Assembly (NCBI GenBank): GCA_963676905.2
Contig: CAXXVE010000001.1
Coordinates: 2,852,001 to 2,916,000, forward strand
Length of the DNA stretch: 64,000 nucleotides
Source: Oceanispirochaeta sp963676905
GTDB lineage: Bacteria; Spirochaetota; Spirochaetia; DSM-2461
Reading direction: 5' to 3'
The notes under the pieces are model-generated. The model did no database searches and was not told the DNA's origin. It saw only the letters and a program-made list of their open reading frames with translations. Positions within the stretch are counted from its first letter, which is position 1. The number at the start of each line of letters is the position of its first letter. This document shows, one piece after another, positions 7,318-16,391 of this stretch. A program made the translations under genes and the position numbers.

Positions 7318-9336
7318 ATGAAACGAATTTTACTGATTTATGTACTTCCTTCTGTTCTTGTCCTTTCCATTATCCTGGGGTTCTTTTTTTCAAACAGATC
7401 CCTTAGAAAACAGGCGGGCAGTTATGCAGCCCAGATTCAGGTAAACAGAGAGGAACTGGCTTCCATGCGGGAGACAATGGAGATCCTGAAACAGAACACA
7501 ACGCAGGTCCGCCAGTATATGAGTCTTCCCGCCCTGGATTTCAATGACAAGCCTGAGGGCGGTGGAAGCGAGTCTGATGTTCCTGAAATGGGGAATTTCG
7601 AGTTGGCGGCATACAATGCTGTGTCCTATCTGAATGAGCACAACAGAAATAACGAGCTCCTGGAGGAATTGAGCAATTTTCTTGAGTCCGGCAGTTTTAC
7701 CTCTCTTCTGAGAGAGCTCGGCCTTTCGTACAGGAAAGCCGGCAGTTTCAGAGGGCTTCTTTCAGGGGGTGATAACAGCTATTTCAACCTGAACTACAAG
7801 GCAGAGAGCCATGAAATTACAATCAAACCGGTTCTGGGTGAAAAATCCCTGACCTTCGTTCTTGATGATTTTGAAAAGGGAGCCGAGTTTCTGAGAGCGG
7901 AAACCGATGTGATGAATACACTCTACTCCCGTCTCGATGTCAGAAACAGGGAGCTTGCCGGGATCTACTCGGACAGGGAGCTGAGGAACAGCCTGAGGGA
8001 GTATGAACTCTCTCTGGGGACCTCCCGTACTGACGGGAATGTCAGGGTTGTTCCTGTTCTCAGAATTGACAACTCCCAGCTCCTTTCCCTCCGTCCTGAT
8101 GTGAATACCGGAGACTATGTTATCGGAGGACAGAGGGTTTCCTCTCTGAGTGCACTTAAAACCGCACTTCTGGAGTACGTTGAAAACAACGATATAAGAA
8201 CCGATGCCAAAATTCAGGATGATCTGGTGGCTGTAGAGATGAAGGCCCTTCTGGAGGATGCGGCATTCCTGCAACGCCTCAGTGACCTCGGTTTTACACC
8301 TTCCGGCACGACCCGTGAGGATAATGACTATATCTACTACGATCTACTGGGCCCCTCGGGTGATGTAAAGGGAGCACTGGCGCTTCAGAAGGAGTTCGCT
8401 GAAGTCTATCTGATGGATGCCGATGATGTTTCCATCCGCTCACTCAAGACATTCACTCCCGATCACAGCCTTACATTCAATTTTCAGCTGGAGAAGCCGG
8501 AAGTGCAGGTGGAGGATCAGCCCTTTATGCCGGCCGAAGGGTCTGAAACCTTCCTTCTCGTGGGGGCTCATGAACACAATGCGGACACAATGATCCTTCT
8601 CCATGCCGACAGCAATACAGGGGAACTGAGAATGCTCAGCGTGGCCAGAGACCTCTGGTATCAGGGACAGAAGATCAATGCCATCTTCAGGCAGCAGGGC
8701 CCCGAGCAGCTGATGTCCGCCCTGTCGGATATTACAGGGCTGAATATTAGAAATTACGTTGCCATCGACATGTATGCTTTTATTGACGTAGTCAATATTC
8801 TGGGCGGTATCGATGTGTCACTGGATGAGGCTCTTGTTGACCCCACCTACAAGGTCAAAGACAACGGACGGTGGTCAACTCTCTATTACCCCGCAGGGAC
8901 CCATCATCTTGACGGTATTGCCGCCCTGCGTATCGCCCGGTCACGGCATACCTCATCCGACTTTGAACGGGCTGTGCGTCAGCAGAAGGTTATTTCCGCT
9001 CTGAAGGATACTGTTACCTCCCTTGGAATAACTGATATGGGCAAGATGTATGATATTATCCATACAAGTGGTAAATATGTTCAGACAAACCTGAGTACCG
9101 CCGATATGTTTAAATATTTCATGTCCTATAAAGATTATGATGTGACCGGACAGAATGTCATGAATACAGATAATATTCTGTATGCCACCTACACCAATCT
9201 GTACCGCCTTACCGAGGAAGAGCAGAAAAAGGCTCTGGAAGATCCAAGGTTCTTCAAAGGTGGATGGATTGTTCTGCCAAAGAACAACGATTGGAGTATA
9301 ATTAAGTCATATGTCCGTTCTGTTCTGACATCCTAG
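7318..9336 (+). CDS. LytR-CpsA-Psr (LCP) family protein with long N-terminal extension
   Basis: The 672-residue protein has an N-terminal membrane anchor (LPSVLVLSIILGFFF), then about 380 residues of mostly helical and mixed sequence without a recognised domain, and an LCP domain at about residues 408-580. The domain shows ETFLLVGAH, MLSVARDLW, the VDVVNILGGIDV-like core, and RIARSRHTSSDFERAVRQQ with the conserved arginines. LCP proteins transfer lipid-linked glycopolymers to the cell wall. In a spirochaete the acceptor is unclear. It is followed by a LapA-like and a SPOR-domain gene, consistent with an envelope role. Confidence 0.8.
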   Translation: MKRILLIYVLPSVLVLSIILGFFFSNRSLRKQAGSYAAQIQVNREELASMRETMEILKQNTTQVRQYMSLPALDFNDKPEGGGSESDVPEMGNFELAAYNAVSYLNEHNRNNELLEELSNFLESGSFTSLLRELGLSYRKAGSFRGLLSGGDNSYFNLNYKAESHEITIKPVLGEKSLTFVLDDFEKGAEFLRAETDVMNTLYSRLDVRNRELAGIYSDRELRNSLREYELSLGTSRTDGNVRVVPVLRIDNSQLLSLRPDVNTGDYVIGGQRVSSLSALKTALLEYVENNDIRTDAKIQDDLVAVEMKALLEDAAFLQRLSDLGFTPSGTTREDNDYIYYDLLGPSGDVKGALALQKEFAEVYLMDADDVSIRSLKTFTPDHSLTFNFQLEKPEVQVEDQPFMPAEGSETFLLVGAHEHNADTMILLHADSNTGELRMLSVARDLWYQGQKINAIFRQQGPEQLMSALSDITGLNIRNYVAIDMYAFIDVVNILGGIDVSLDEALVDPTYKVKDNGRWSTLYYPAGTHHLDGIAALRIARSRHTSSDFERAVRQQKVISALKDTVTSLGITDMGKMYDIIHTSGKYVQTNLSTADMFKYFMSYKDYDVTGQNVMNTDNILYATYTNLYRLTEEEQKKALEDPRFFKGGWIVLPKNNDWSIIKSYVRSVLTS

Positions 9337-9356
9337 ACACAGGAGAGGAGTGAATC

Positions 9357-9704
9357 ATGCCCCTGAAACTTATCTGGTATATTCTTGTTTTAATTTGTCT
9401 TTTTACCTTTGTGGGTTTGAATCTTGGAAATCAATCAGATGTAAATGTCTGGTTCGGTGAACAGGGACATCTGGCAGATGTTCCCATCGTCATCAGCTTT
9501 TTTATCATGTATATTCTGGGGGCTGTTTCGGTGATTCCCTACCTTATAGGCAGTGGAATCCGAAAGAAGCAGAAAAACAGGAAGAAGGATGAGGCTCTGT
9601 CCCATGTCTCCGATGTTCCCGCAGTAAGCAGTGAAAAGGGCAGAAAAGGTTTGAAGCGTAAAGTTGAAAACAAGACAGAAGAGAAAAAACCGGAAATTAT
9701 TTAG
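9357..9704 (+). CDS. Small LapA-like inner-membrane protein
   Basis: This 115-residue protein has two membrane segments, LIWYILVLICLFTFVGLNLGN and VPIVISFFIMYILGAVSVIPYLI, followed by a basic Lys/Arg-rich cytoplasmic tail. The layout, including the 'N..D...' turn between the helices, matches the LapA (DUF1049) domain linked to lipopolysaccharide assembly. A GGAGAGGAG ribosome site precedes the ATG. Its 3' end overlaps the next gene by 41 bases, so the two are translationally coupled. Confidence 0.7.
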   Translation: MPLKLIWYILVLICLFTFVGLNLGNQSDVNVWFGEQGHLADVPIVISFFIMYILGAVSVIPYLIGSGIRKKQKNRKKDEALSHVSDVPAVSSEKGRKGLKRKVENKTEEKKPEII

Positions 9705-10659
9705 TCTTCTTCTCTGGCTTCTCTGTATTTCTTTCCCTCTTTCCGCCGACGATCTTGTTGAAGATGCCGGTGTTCTTGAGAGGGAAGGGAAGTCCGAAGA
9801 GGCCAGAGCCCTCTATATAAAATGGCTCTCCCGTCCCGAAAGCGCTGCTTCTGAGCGATTCGGGAGAATTCTGGTTCACACCCTTCGGATGCCTGCTCCC
9901 CTGGAAGAGGATCTTGATCTGATTGAACGTCACCTGGACCGTCTGGGTCCCGGCGGCGACAGAGACCAGGTTCTTGAGACAGCTGTCATTCTTACCGAAC
10001 TCTCCGGTCACCACAGTCTGAAGAAGAAATACCTTGATCTTCTGTCCCCTGACAGAGCTTCTTCCCGGGACAGTGCGGTGTTGAGGCTGAAAAAGCTCCC
10101 GGATACAAAATACGGTATTCTGGAGCACCTTGAATCTGTTCCCCCGACGGCTCTGCCCGGTGAGATTGATAAAATCCACAACAGATATCCTGATTTTATG
10201 TTTCAGACCGACTGGCTCTATGCTCTGCAGCGGCTTCTTTCTCAACGGGGATATCCCGAAAAGGCCGAGGACTACGCTGAAAGGCTGAGAGAGAGTTTTC
10301 CCTACTCCATTGAGGTTTCCCTGCTGGACGGAGAGGTCATTCTTTTAAGCGGGCCCGAAGCCTATCTGGATGGGAGTGCGGCTGAAACTCAGGATAACAC
10401 TGAGGATTGGAGCGGTGATGATGAAGGAAGCGGGGGAGATACAGGGAGTGCTCCCGGAGAGTCCCTCTTTTATCAGGCGGGAGCCTTCCGCTCCTCTGAA
10501 AATGCTGAGTCCCTTGAAAAAAGCCTTGAACAGGCCGGCCTGAATGCCTCTATCAGAAGAGACGGCAGCACTTACAGGGTTGTTGTAGAGAGCCGTGATG
10601 ACGCTGCTCTTGATATCCTTGAATCCATGGATATCAGCGCCTTCAGGATTGCTCCCTGA
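9664..10659 (+). CDS. SPOR-domain protein
   Basis: The 331-residue product has a basic N-terminus and a hydrophobic signal (LFSLLLWLLCISFPLSADD). A helical middle region (about residues 35-220) reads like TPR-type pairs, and an acidic Gly/Ser linker leads to a C-terminal SPOR domain beginning LFYQAGAFRSSENAESL. SPOR domains bind denuded glycan strands at the division site, so a periplasmic role in septation or wall remodelling is likely. The start used is TTG at 9664, inside the preceding gene. The 3' end overlaps the convergent lipoprotein gene by 17 bases. Confidence 0.75.
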   Translation: MKTRQKRKNRKLFSLLLWLLCISFPLSADDLVEDAGVLEREGKSEEARALYIKWLSRPESAASERFGRILVHTLRMPAPLEEDLDLIERHLDRLGPGGDRDQVLETAVILTELSGHHSLKKKYLDLLSPDRASSRDSAVLRLKKLPDTKYGILEHLESVPPTALPGEIDKIHNRYPDFMFQTDWLYALQRLLSQRGYPEKAEDYAERLRESFPYSIEVSLLDGEVILLSGPEAYLDGSAAETQDNTEDWSGDDEGSGGDTGSAPGESLFYQAGAFRSSENAESLEKSLEQAGLNASIRRDGSTYRVVVESRDDAALDILESMDISAFRIAP

Positions 10660-12139
10660 CCTCAATCTGCTCCATATGGACACTGTCTCCGGGCTGCTGA
10701 AGGAATCCGCCTGCTGACAGAATACCGGGAGTCAGGGTGAGGGTTCTTATAATTCTGGTACTGTCCTCTGTCTGCTGGTATTCCGCTTCAAAACTGGCCC
10801 TGTTTTCAAGGAGTCCATTGTCCTTCTGGTAACGGAGCTGCAGAACGCTGGTTCCGTATATGTTCACAAAATTGTAAATTCCTTTACGTTCGCCGTTGTC
10901 CTGTTTCTCTGTGAAAAAGGGGTAGTCAAGATAGATTTCATTACCCTGGCTGGTTCTGTAAAGGCCGCTCAGCTGATTCAGTTCTTCAATGGGCTCCAGT
11001 CTGTCGTTGTTGACAAGGCTCTGCTGAACTGTCTTGCTGACAGGTTCATAAAATCCGCCCCATTCCTCGGACCCCAGTATTCGCACATGGATTGAATCCA
11101 CGTCTTCCACAGAAATGCTTATATTTCGCTTGAGGCTGCTTATCAGGAGGTTTTCCGTCTGAATATGGATACCTTTGAAGATGGTTCTGTAGGTATCCTC
11201 CCAGTTGTAGATTTCCTGAACATCATCAATCGTAAAAATTACATTGTTCTCCTCAGGCTGAAAGTAGAGAATCTCCTCCAGGTAGGGCTGTTTGACTTTG
11301 TGGAGGTCGGTCACCCGGTGCCAGGGGCCTCTGAGGAACTCCTTGAAATCATCAACATCTCCCCTGTAAAGTTCCTTGAGATTCTCTTCGCGGATAGAGG
11401 AACCGGGGATCTGTACAACCGACGCAGGCTGATATCTGGATGCCGCTCTGTTCCAGCTGTACACAGTTCTGGTAAGGTCAAGGCTCCCGCTCTCAATGCT
11501 GGCACTCTCTTCTGTTGTTACGGGAAAGCTCTCCCAGGTTGTTATTCCGCCTTCATAGTTTTCCGAGCGTTCGCTTGATTGTATTTCTATTGTTCCGTTG
11601 GCAGTGAGCTGAACAATCCTTCTATAGGAAAGAGCGGCCCCCTGAGAGGTTATTGTAAAAGCATCGAGGGTCTGGTTGTTTTCAGAGTTGAAACCGGTAA
11701 TGACAAGTTCCTGACGGTGGTTTCCTGTCATGTCCTGCAGGTAGACGCTGATTCCGTCGGTATTAACGGGACTGATGGTCTCCTCAAGGGCTGTCAGGTA
11801 GCGAACCTGGTCATTGCTGTAGTCGGCAACGTAGAGTTTCAGCTGCTCGGCTCCCTCTTCGTCCCTCAGGCTTGTCAGGATGATCTGCTCTTCCTCTGTA
11901 TCGTTATCAAGGTTGATATCCTCAACCATTACCACATGCTCATCGGCGGAAATCTCAATCATGGGAATCAAATAACTGTTTTCTTCGCTTTCCACGCTGT
12001 TCTGAATAGTATTTATTCTATCCTCTTCGTTCATCCAGGGATTTATGATTCTGGGGCCGTTGTCGGCTTCCGGCGTATCATCTTCACGACAGGAGCTGAG
12101 AAGGAGTATTAACATCAGAGAATAAAATAATCTTTTCAT
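10643..12139 (-). CDS. Lipoprotein of unknown function (498 aa)
   Basis: The signal MKRLFYSLMLILLLSSCRED carries a lipobox LSSC with Cys at residue 17. The mature protein is acidic, with Asp/Glu-rich stretches, an integrin/FG-GAP-like segment around VEDINLDNDTEEEQIIL and a similar QDMTGNHRQELVITG, which resemble calcium-binding loops of propeller repeats. The C-terminal half contains GFYEPVSKTVQQ and GLYRTSQGNEIYLDYP. I do not recognise the family. It sits 8 bases downstream of the nrnA-like gene on the same strand and overlaps the SPOR gene convergently. Surface location is inferred from the lipobox. Confidence 0.7.
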   Translation of the reverse strand: MKRLFYSLMLILLLSSCREDDTPEADNGPRIINPWMNEEDRINTIQNSVESEENSYLIPMIEISADEHVVMVEDINLDNDTEEEQIILTSLRDEEGAEQLKLYVADYSNDQVRYLTALEETISPVNTDGISVYLQDMTGNHRQELVITGFNSENNQTLDAFTITSQGAALSYRRIVQLTANGTIEIQSSERSENYEGGITTWESFPVTTEESASIESGSLDLTRTVYSWNRAASRYQPASVVQIPGSSIREENLKELYRGDVDDFKEFLRGPWHRVTDLHKVKQPYLEEILYFQPEENNVIFTIDDVQEIYNWEDTYRTIFKGIHIQTENLLISSLKRNISISVEDVDSIHVRILGSEEWGGFYEPVSKTVQQSLVNNDRLEPIEELNQLSGLYRTSQGNEIYLDYPFFTEKQDNGERKGIYNFVNIYGTSVLQLRYQKDNGLLENRASFEAEYQQTEDSTRIIRTLTLTPGILSAGGFLQQPGDSVHMEQIEVREQS

Positions 12140-12147
12140 GGTGCCTA

Positions 12148-13125
12148 TTATGTAAAGAAGGGAGCAAAGAAATCAAGCACTTCGGACTTTACTTCTTCAA
12201 CAGCTGTTGTAAGCTTGAAACCTGCCGCAGTAGGATGTCCGCCGCCTCCAAACCGGGAGGCCAGGGGCAGGCAGTCTATCTCGTTTTTTGTCCTTATGGA
12301 ACAACGGGTACGGCCGTCTTTATCCTGCTTTATAAAGATGGAGACCCGTACGTCACTGCACTGCAGAGGGATATTGACGATCTCCTGGGATTCCTCGTAT
12401 TTGGCTCCCGATGCGTCAAGGGTCTTTTTGTCCATATACTGGTAGGCTACATGGTTGTTATAGACAAGTTCCAGGGTGCTTCCAACCATTGTTCTCAGCT
12501 TAAGGGACTCTGTCGACTTGCTTTCATAGAGGTTTGAGTAGACAAAGTTGGGTCTGGCTCCATTGAGGACAAGGTCGTGGGCTATGGCAAAAGTTCTTGC
12601 GGTAGTTTTCGGATAGATAAAAGATCCTGTGTCATAGACTATTCCTGAAAACATTGCCTCCGTAAGGGGGGCAAAGTAGGGGATCTTGAAATACTGCTGA
12701 ACCTGATGGAGTATCTCGCAGGTAGACGATGCGTTGGAGTCAAAATATCCCTCAAAGGGAAGGGATTTTTCATAGTCATGGTGGTCAAACACATAAACCT
12801 TGCGGACAGTGCTGTCATTCAGCCTGCTGCTGAGATGACCGATATTGCCCGGTTCCGTATCAACAACAAGAAGCGTTCTCTCGTCAGGATTTAACGGAAG
12901 AGGGGCGTCCTGAGGTACATGGGATACGGCATTTTCAGTGTCCATATAACGGTATTTGTTTTCAATTGGATCTGAGTTGAGGATGACTACATTCTTTTTC
13001 AGATACTTAAGAATTGAGTAGAGCACTATTTCCGCCCCGATGGCGTCACCGTCAGGAGCTTCGTGGCTGCTGATAATATAATCGTCATTGCTGATCAGAA
13101 TGTCGCAGATTTTCTTGATTGTCAT
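12148..13125 (-). CDS. nrnA: DHH/DHHA1 phosphoesterase, NrnA-type nanoRNase
   Basis: This 325-residue enzyme belongs to the DHH family that degrades 2-5-mers of RNA and/or dephosphorylates pAp. Metal-binding motifs are in order: SSHEAPDGDAIG (about 18-29), LVVDTEPGN, VFDHHDYEK (the DHH motif) and DSNASSTCEI; the C-terminal DHHA1 domain ends RFGGGGHPTAAGFKL. Length and motif order fit NrnA rather than RecJ. It is the upstream gene of a two-gene unit with the lipoprotein at 10643-12139. Start ATG at 13125. Confidence 0.9.
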   Translation of the reverse strand: MTIKKICDILISNDDYIISSHEAPDGDAIGAEIVLYSILKYLKKNVVILNSDPIENKYRYMDTENAVSHVPQDAPLPLNPDERTLLVVDTEPGNIGHLSSRLNDSTVRKVYVFDHHDYEKSLPFEGYFDSNASSTCEILHQVQQYFKIPYFAPLTEAMFSGIVYDTGSFIYPKTTARTFAIAHDLVLNGARPNFVYSNLYESKSTESLKLRTMVGSTLELVYNNHVAYQYMDKKTLDASGAKYEESQEIVNIPLQCSDVRVSIFIKQDKDGRTRCSIRTKNEIDCLPLASRFGGGGHPTAAGFKLTTAVEEVKSEVLDFFAPFFT

Positions 13126-13207
13126 TGATTGTTCTTTTCCCTATGAATTAATATAAGCTATGGAAATTGAAAAATCTATTTTGTAATTTATTTTTGGAGA
13201 AAACATT

Positions 13208-13801
13208 ATGGTCGATGCCAGCTGTATTATACCCGCTGCGGGACTCTCTTCACGAATGGGGCGGTGGAAAGGGATGCTTCAGGTCAGGGAAAAGGGTGTT
13301 GAGTCCGCCACACTTCTCGGCAGGACCGTCAGGACTGCTCTGAAGGGGTGCCGGGATGCTGTTGTTGTCGCCGGCAGTCAGATTGAAACTGTCAGGGAGA
13401 TTGTCTCAGAGCTGGACAGGGTTACTGTTGTAGAGAACCAGTGCCCCGAAAAAGGGATGCTCAACTCCATACAGACGGCGCTTCCCTTTGTTTCAGGTCC
13501 CTTCTTTATAGTACCTATGGATATGCCTCTGATAGAAGCAGATCACTATGAAAAGCTCTATGATTTCTTTCAGAGTCAGGGAGGACGCTCTGTAGTAAGG
13601 CCTCGTTTCAATGGCATTTCGGGTCATCCTGTTCTGCTTCCAGGGGATTGGAATGAAAGAATACGCAGAGCCGAAGGGGAGTCTCTGAGGCAATTTCTTA
13701 AGCCTGGAGAAGTGGATCTCCTGCAATGGGGGGATAGATCGGTTATTTTGGATCTGGATACGGAAGAGGCATACCGTGAATACCTTCAGATTTCAGGCTG
13801 A
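13208..13801 (+). CDS. MobA/MocA-like nucleotidyltransferase
   Basis: The 197-residue protein has the GT-A nucleotidyltransferase opening IIPAAGLSSRMGRWKGML, with the Arg and Lys that bind the nucleotide, and the metal-binding MDMPLI that ends the Rossmann half, followed by SGHPVLLP. This pattern fits MocA-type molybdenum-cofactor cytidylyl/guanylyltransferases. No molybdoenzyme gene is in the window, so the substrate is open. The 3' end overlaps the convergent barrel gene by 16 bases. Confidence 0.75.
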   Translation: MVDASCIIPAAGLSSRMGRWKGMLQVREKGVESATLLGRTVRTALKGCRDAVVVAGSQIETVREIVSELDRVTVVENQCPEKGMLNSIQTALPFVSGPFFIVPMDMPLIEADHYEKLYDFFQSQGGRSVVRPRFNGISGHPVLLPGDWNERIRRAEGESLRQFLKPGEVDLLQWGDRSVILDLDTEEAYREYLQISG

Positions 13802-14457
13802 AGCGTTTTTTTGACAGTTCCCGGAGTATAGGCGTATCCAAGGGATATCATATAGGCCATTTTCCTTTCGGCCTGAACATTGCGTGAGTCATAGGAGGCT
13901 GATGTAAACTCAATGGTATCTATATATCCGCTGAGCCCTCCAAAAAGAGAATCATTTTTATTAAGATAGAACAGAAAGTTACAACCCAGGGAGAGGCCGA
14001 AGGACGCCATATGGCTTGAACTTCCGTCGTCAAAGGGGTCTCTGCTTAAAAATGTATAGGCTGTATGAAAGCCTGCAAAAGGCATAAACCCGAAGCGGCC
14101 CGCCTTGAAAGTCCAACCCACGGCTCCGGAGTAATCCAGGACAAATCCTGCATTGTTTTCCCAGTTTTCACCCTCCTTACGTGTTCTGAAAGGAAAAGAC
14201 GCGGTGAGCTGAGAGAAAAATCCGATTCTGCTGCCTGTGAAATTGGTGTAGTTCAAACCAGCAGCATCGGTCTGATACTTCAACGTTTTTGACTCTGATT
14301 CCGAGTCGTCAGAGATCGTTCTGTAGGAACGCGACCAGGATACTCCTCCCATATTGAAGACATTCCAGTCTATTGTTGCCTCTCCGGCGGTTTCCTGTGA
14401 GTAAAGCAGAACGGGAGAGATGAGAATAAAAAGTGAAAGGATTATTCTGAGTTTCAT
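13786..14457 (-). CDS. Probable outer-membrane beta-barrel protein
   Basis: The start at 14457 is preferred because it begins MKLRIILSLFILISPVLLYSQ, a clear signal peptide; an upstream in-frame ATG at 14469 adds four residues. The remaining roughly 200 residues alternate polar and aromatic strands (SWSRSYRTIS, GWTFKAGRFGFMPFAGFH, MAYMISLGYAYTPG), consistent with an 8-10-strand barrel. No family is recognised. A candidate structured RNA and terminator lie immediately upstream. Confidence 0.65.
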   Translation of the reverse strand: MKLRIILSLFILISPVLLYSQETAGEATIDWNVFNMGGVSWSRSYRTISDDSESESKTLKYQTDAAGLNYTNFTGSRIGFFSQLTASFPFRTRKEGENWENNAGFVLDYSGAVGWTFKAGRFGFMPFAGFHTAYTFLSRDPFDDGSSSHMASFGLSLGCNFLFYLNKNDSLFGGLSGYIDTIEFTSASYDSRNVQAERKMAYMISLGYAYTPGTVKKTLQPEI

Positions 14458-14533
14458 TGAGTTAATCATAAATCCGGGTTGTGAATAATTCAATGATATC
14501 CCAGCGGATCTCATCCTGCCTGGGAAAAAGGGC

Positions 14534-14571
14534 AAAAAAAAGCCCGTAAGTCTGGACGTTGAACCTTACGG
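14534..14571 (-). terminator. Intrinsic terminator ending the 14.6-kb structured RNA or kinase transcript
   Basis: On the minus strand CCGTAAG pairs with CTTACGG around a 14-base loop and is followed by GC and eight T. It terminates minus-strand transcription before the barrel gene. Confidence 0.8.
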
Positions 14572-14630
14572 ACCTGAAATAGCATACCCCCTTGCGGGAG
14601 TATTGAAACTGTTGAACACATAGTGTGTTA
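14534..14630 (-). ncRNA. Candidate structured RNA between kinase and barrel genes
   Basis: Three hairpins lie in a row on the minus strand. AACACA/TGTGTT has a 3-base loop (14615-14629). ATACTCCC/GGGGGTAT is capped by a GCAA tetraloop (14584-14603). The third is the terminator hairpin at 14534-14571. The region has no convincing reading frame. It could be a small RNA processed from, or initiated after, the kinase gene, or simply a structured 3' UTR. It does not match tmRNA, SRP or 6S features that I know. The 5' end is unknown. Confidence 0.4.
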
Positions 14631-14701
14631 CTCTATTAATCTTCGGAGTTCACCAAAAAACCTTTAGGAATAATCTCAATTTTTTTAAACTTGTCACTCG
14701 T

Positions 14702-15343
14702 CTACTCATTGTCGAAGAGCTCTCCCTGTCCGGCTCTGAGCCGCTCCTTGATCATGGATATGATATGATCCAGGTCACTTGTATTTTTCAGAATGTCATA
14801 ATCATCAATATCCAGAGTCAGTGAAGCGGAACTGCTGTAGCTTCCCGTCCACTCCTCATACAGGTCGTTGAGCTGTTCAAGGTAGGGACGGGGGATGGCA
14901 TTCTCGAAATCTCTGTTACGAAGAGCTATGCGCCTTTCAAGAGCCGGTACCGAGGCCTTGAGATAGACAAGAAGGTCCGGCGGTTTAAGGAGGGATACCG
15001 CTGCCTCATAGATCCTCCAGTAGGTTTCAAAGTCCCGTTTGCTGATATGACCCTGGAGAAAGAGATTCCGGGCAAAAATCTGGGCGTCTTCGTATATCGA
15101 CCTGTCCTGAACAACGCTGCCGCCCTGGTTTTGAAGTTCCCGGTGCATTGTCATTCTGTCACTGAGAAAGTAAAGCTGCGACTGATAGGCCCATTTCTTC
15201 ATATCTTTGTAGAAATCTTCAAGATAGGGATTCTCTGTTACTGGTTCATAGTAGGGCTTCCAGGAGAGTGCTCCGCACAGATGTTCAACAAGGGTCGACT
15301 TTCCGGCTCCAATGTTTCCGGCGATGATAATGTACTTTTTCAC
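14702..15343 (-). CDS. Deoxynucleoside kinase (dAK/dCK/dGK family)
   Basis: The enzyme phosphorylates deoxynucleosides for DNA precursor salvage. Its 213 residues begin with the P-loop IAGNIGAGKSTLVEHL (residues 7-22). The catalytic Glu follows in YYEPVTENPY, then the DRS motif in VVQDRSIYEDAQIF, and the lid arginines in RRIALRNRDFE. These fit the deoxyadenosine/deoxycytidine/deoxyguanosine kinase group, whose base choice is not readable here. The gene diverges from zupT. The minus-strand transcript may continue into the structured region ending at 14534. Confidence 0.88.
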   Translation of the reverse strand: MKKYIIIAGNIGAGKSTLVEHLCGALSWKPYYEPVTENPYLEDFYKDMKKWAYQSQLYFLSDRMTMHRELQNQGGSVVQDRSIYEDAQIFARNLFLQGHISKRDFETYWRIYEAAVSLLKPPDLLVYLKASVPALERRIALRNRDFENAIPRPYLEQLNDLYEEWTGSYSSSASLTLDIDDYDILKNTSDLDHIISMIKERLRAGQGELFDNE

Positions 15344-15404
15344 GGTTATGAATCATACCACTCTTTCATCCTTTCGATAAAGGATGAGTTTATACATCAA
15401 ATTT

Positions 15405-15458
15405 TGCAATACGCATCGGCCTGGTCCATTTCAGCCAAGTTTTTATACATGTATTGCA
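15405..15458. promoter_or_regulatory. Inverted repeats in the zupT/kinase divergent promoter region
   Basis: TGCAATAC (15405-15412) and its reverse complement GTATTGCA (15451-15458) flank a 38-base spacer, and a palindrome ATACATGTAT sits at 15445-15454. A separate hairpin CATCCTTT/AAAGGATG with a CGAT loop lies nearer the kinase. Metal-responsive control of zupT is possible but unproven. Confidence 0.35.
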
Positions 15459-15495
15459 GAATCGGTAGTATATTTCTGTTCAAGGAGCCTTTCTG

Positions 15496-16299
15496 ATGGA
15501 GAATAATATACTCTTTGCTTTTATGCTGACCCTTTTTGCGGGTCTCTCTACCGGTGTCGGAAGCCTGATCGGGCTGATGTCGAAGAAGTTCAATCCCAGG
15601 ATACTGACTGTATCCCTCGGTTTTTCAGCGGGGGTCATGATCTATGTCTCAATGATAGAGATATTTGTCAAAGCACATCACTCCCTGTCGGCGGAACTGG
15701 GAGATAAACCAGGATATATCTGGACTGTTGCAGCTTTCTTTATAGGAATGTTTGTTATTGCAGCAATTGATAAAATAATTCCCAACTACGAAAACCCCCA
15801 TGAAATGACCACTGTAGATAAGCTTGAGCACTCTACGGTAGACAGTGCAAAGCTGAAGAGAATGGGAATCTTTTCGGCTCTGGCTATCGCTATTCATAAC
15901 TTTCCAGAGGGGTTGGCCACATTTATGGGCGGCCTTGCAGATCCTGCTCTGGGTATCAGCATCGCCGTTGCTATTGCAATTCATAACATCCCCGAGGGAC
16001 TGGCTGTTTCCGCACCCATTTATTATGCCACAGGAAGCCGAAAGAAGGCCTTTGTTCTCTCCTTCCTTTCCGGTCTTTCAGAGCCTGTAGGCGCCTTGAT
16101 CGGATATTTTCTCTTGAGATTGGTTTTTACTGAGGCAGCCTTCGGTTTTATTTTTGCATCTGTTGCGGGGATCATGGTGTATATCTCACTGGATGAGCTG
16201 CTTCCGACAGCCGAAGAGTACGGGGAGCATCACTTTGCAATCGGTGGTGTTATATCGGGGATGATGGTCATGGCGTTGAGCCTGGTTCTGTTCTATTGA
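15496..16299 (+). CDS. zupT: ZIP-family metal transporter ZupT
   Basis: ZupT imports Zn2+ and other divalent metals across the inner membrane. The 267-residue protein has about eight membrane segments and the two metal-site motifs of bacterial ZIPs: AIHNFPEGLATFM in helix 4 and AIHNIPEGLAVSAPI in helix 5. A hydrophilic, His-bearing loop lies between helices 3 and 4 (about residues 95-125). It starts at the ATG after an AAGGAG ribosome site. The upstream region holds inverted repeats that may be operator sites. Confidence 0.93.
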   Translation: MENNILFAFMLTLFAGLSTGVGSLIGLMSKKFNPRILTVSLGFSAGVMIYVSMIEIFVKAHHSLSAELGDKPGYIWTVAAFFIGMFVIAAIDKIIPNYENPHEMTTVDKLEHSTVDSAKLKRMGIFSALAIAIHNFPEGLATFMGGLADPALGISIAVAIAIHNIPEGLAVSAPIYYATGSRKKAFVLSFLSGLSEPVGALIGYFLLRLVFTEAAFGFIFASVAGIMVYISLDELLPTAEEYGEHHFAIGGVISGMMVMALSLVLFY

Positions 16300-16312
16300 A
16301 AGTTCTGCGGGT

Positions 16313-16345
16313 GGCCCCCCGGAAGTAAAGTACTTCCGGGAGGCC
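16313..16345. repeat. Strong hairpin between convergent genes
   Basis: CCCGGAAGTA (16318-16327) pairs with TACTTCCGGG (16331-16340) around AAG, and GGCC on each side extends the stem after one mismatch. There is no T-run, so it may act as a weak or Rho-assisted end for zupT and the oppositely oriented reductase gene. Confidence 0.6.
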
Positions 16346-16391
16346 TGACAGGCTTCCGGGGAAGTCGTCAGAATCTATTCGTTCGCGGTGT

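Noticed and set aside
14534..14630. SRP RNA or tmRNA, because of a CAGGTCCGTAAGG stretch and a TTCAA loop
   Set aside because: The SRP core would continue GGAAGCAGC, which is absent, and no tRNA-like acceptor or peptide tag frame for tmRNA is present.
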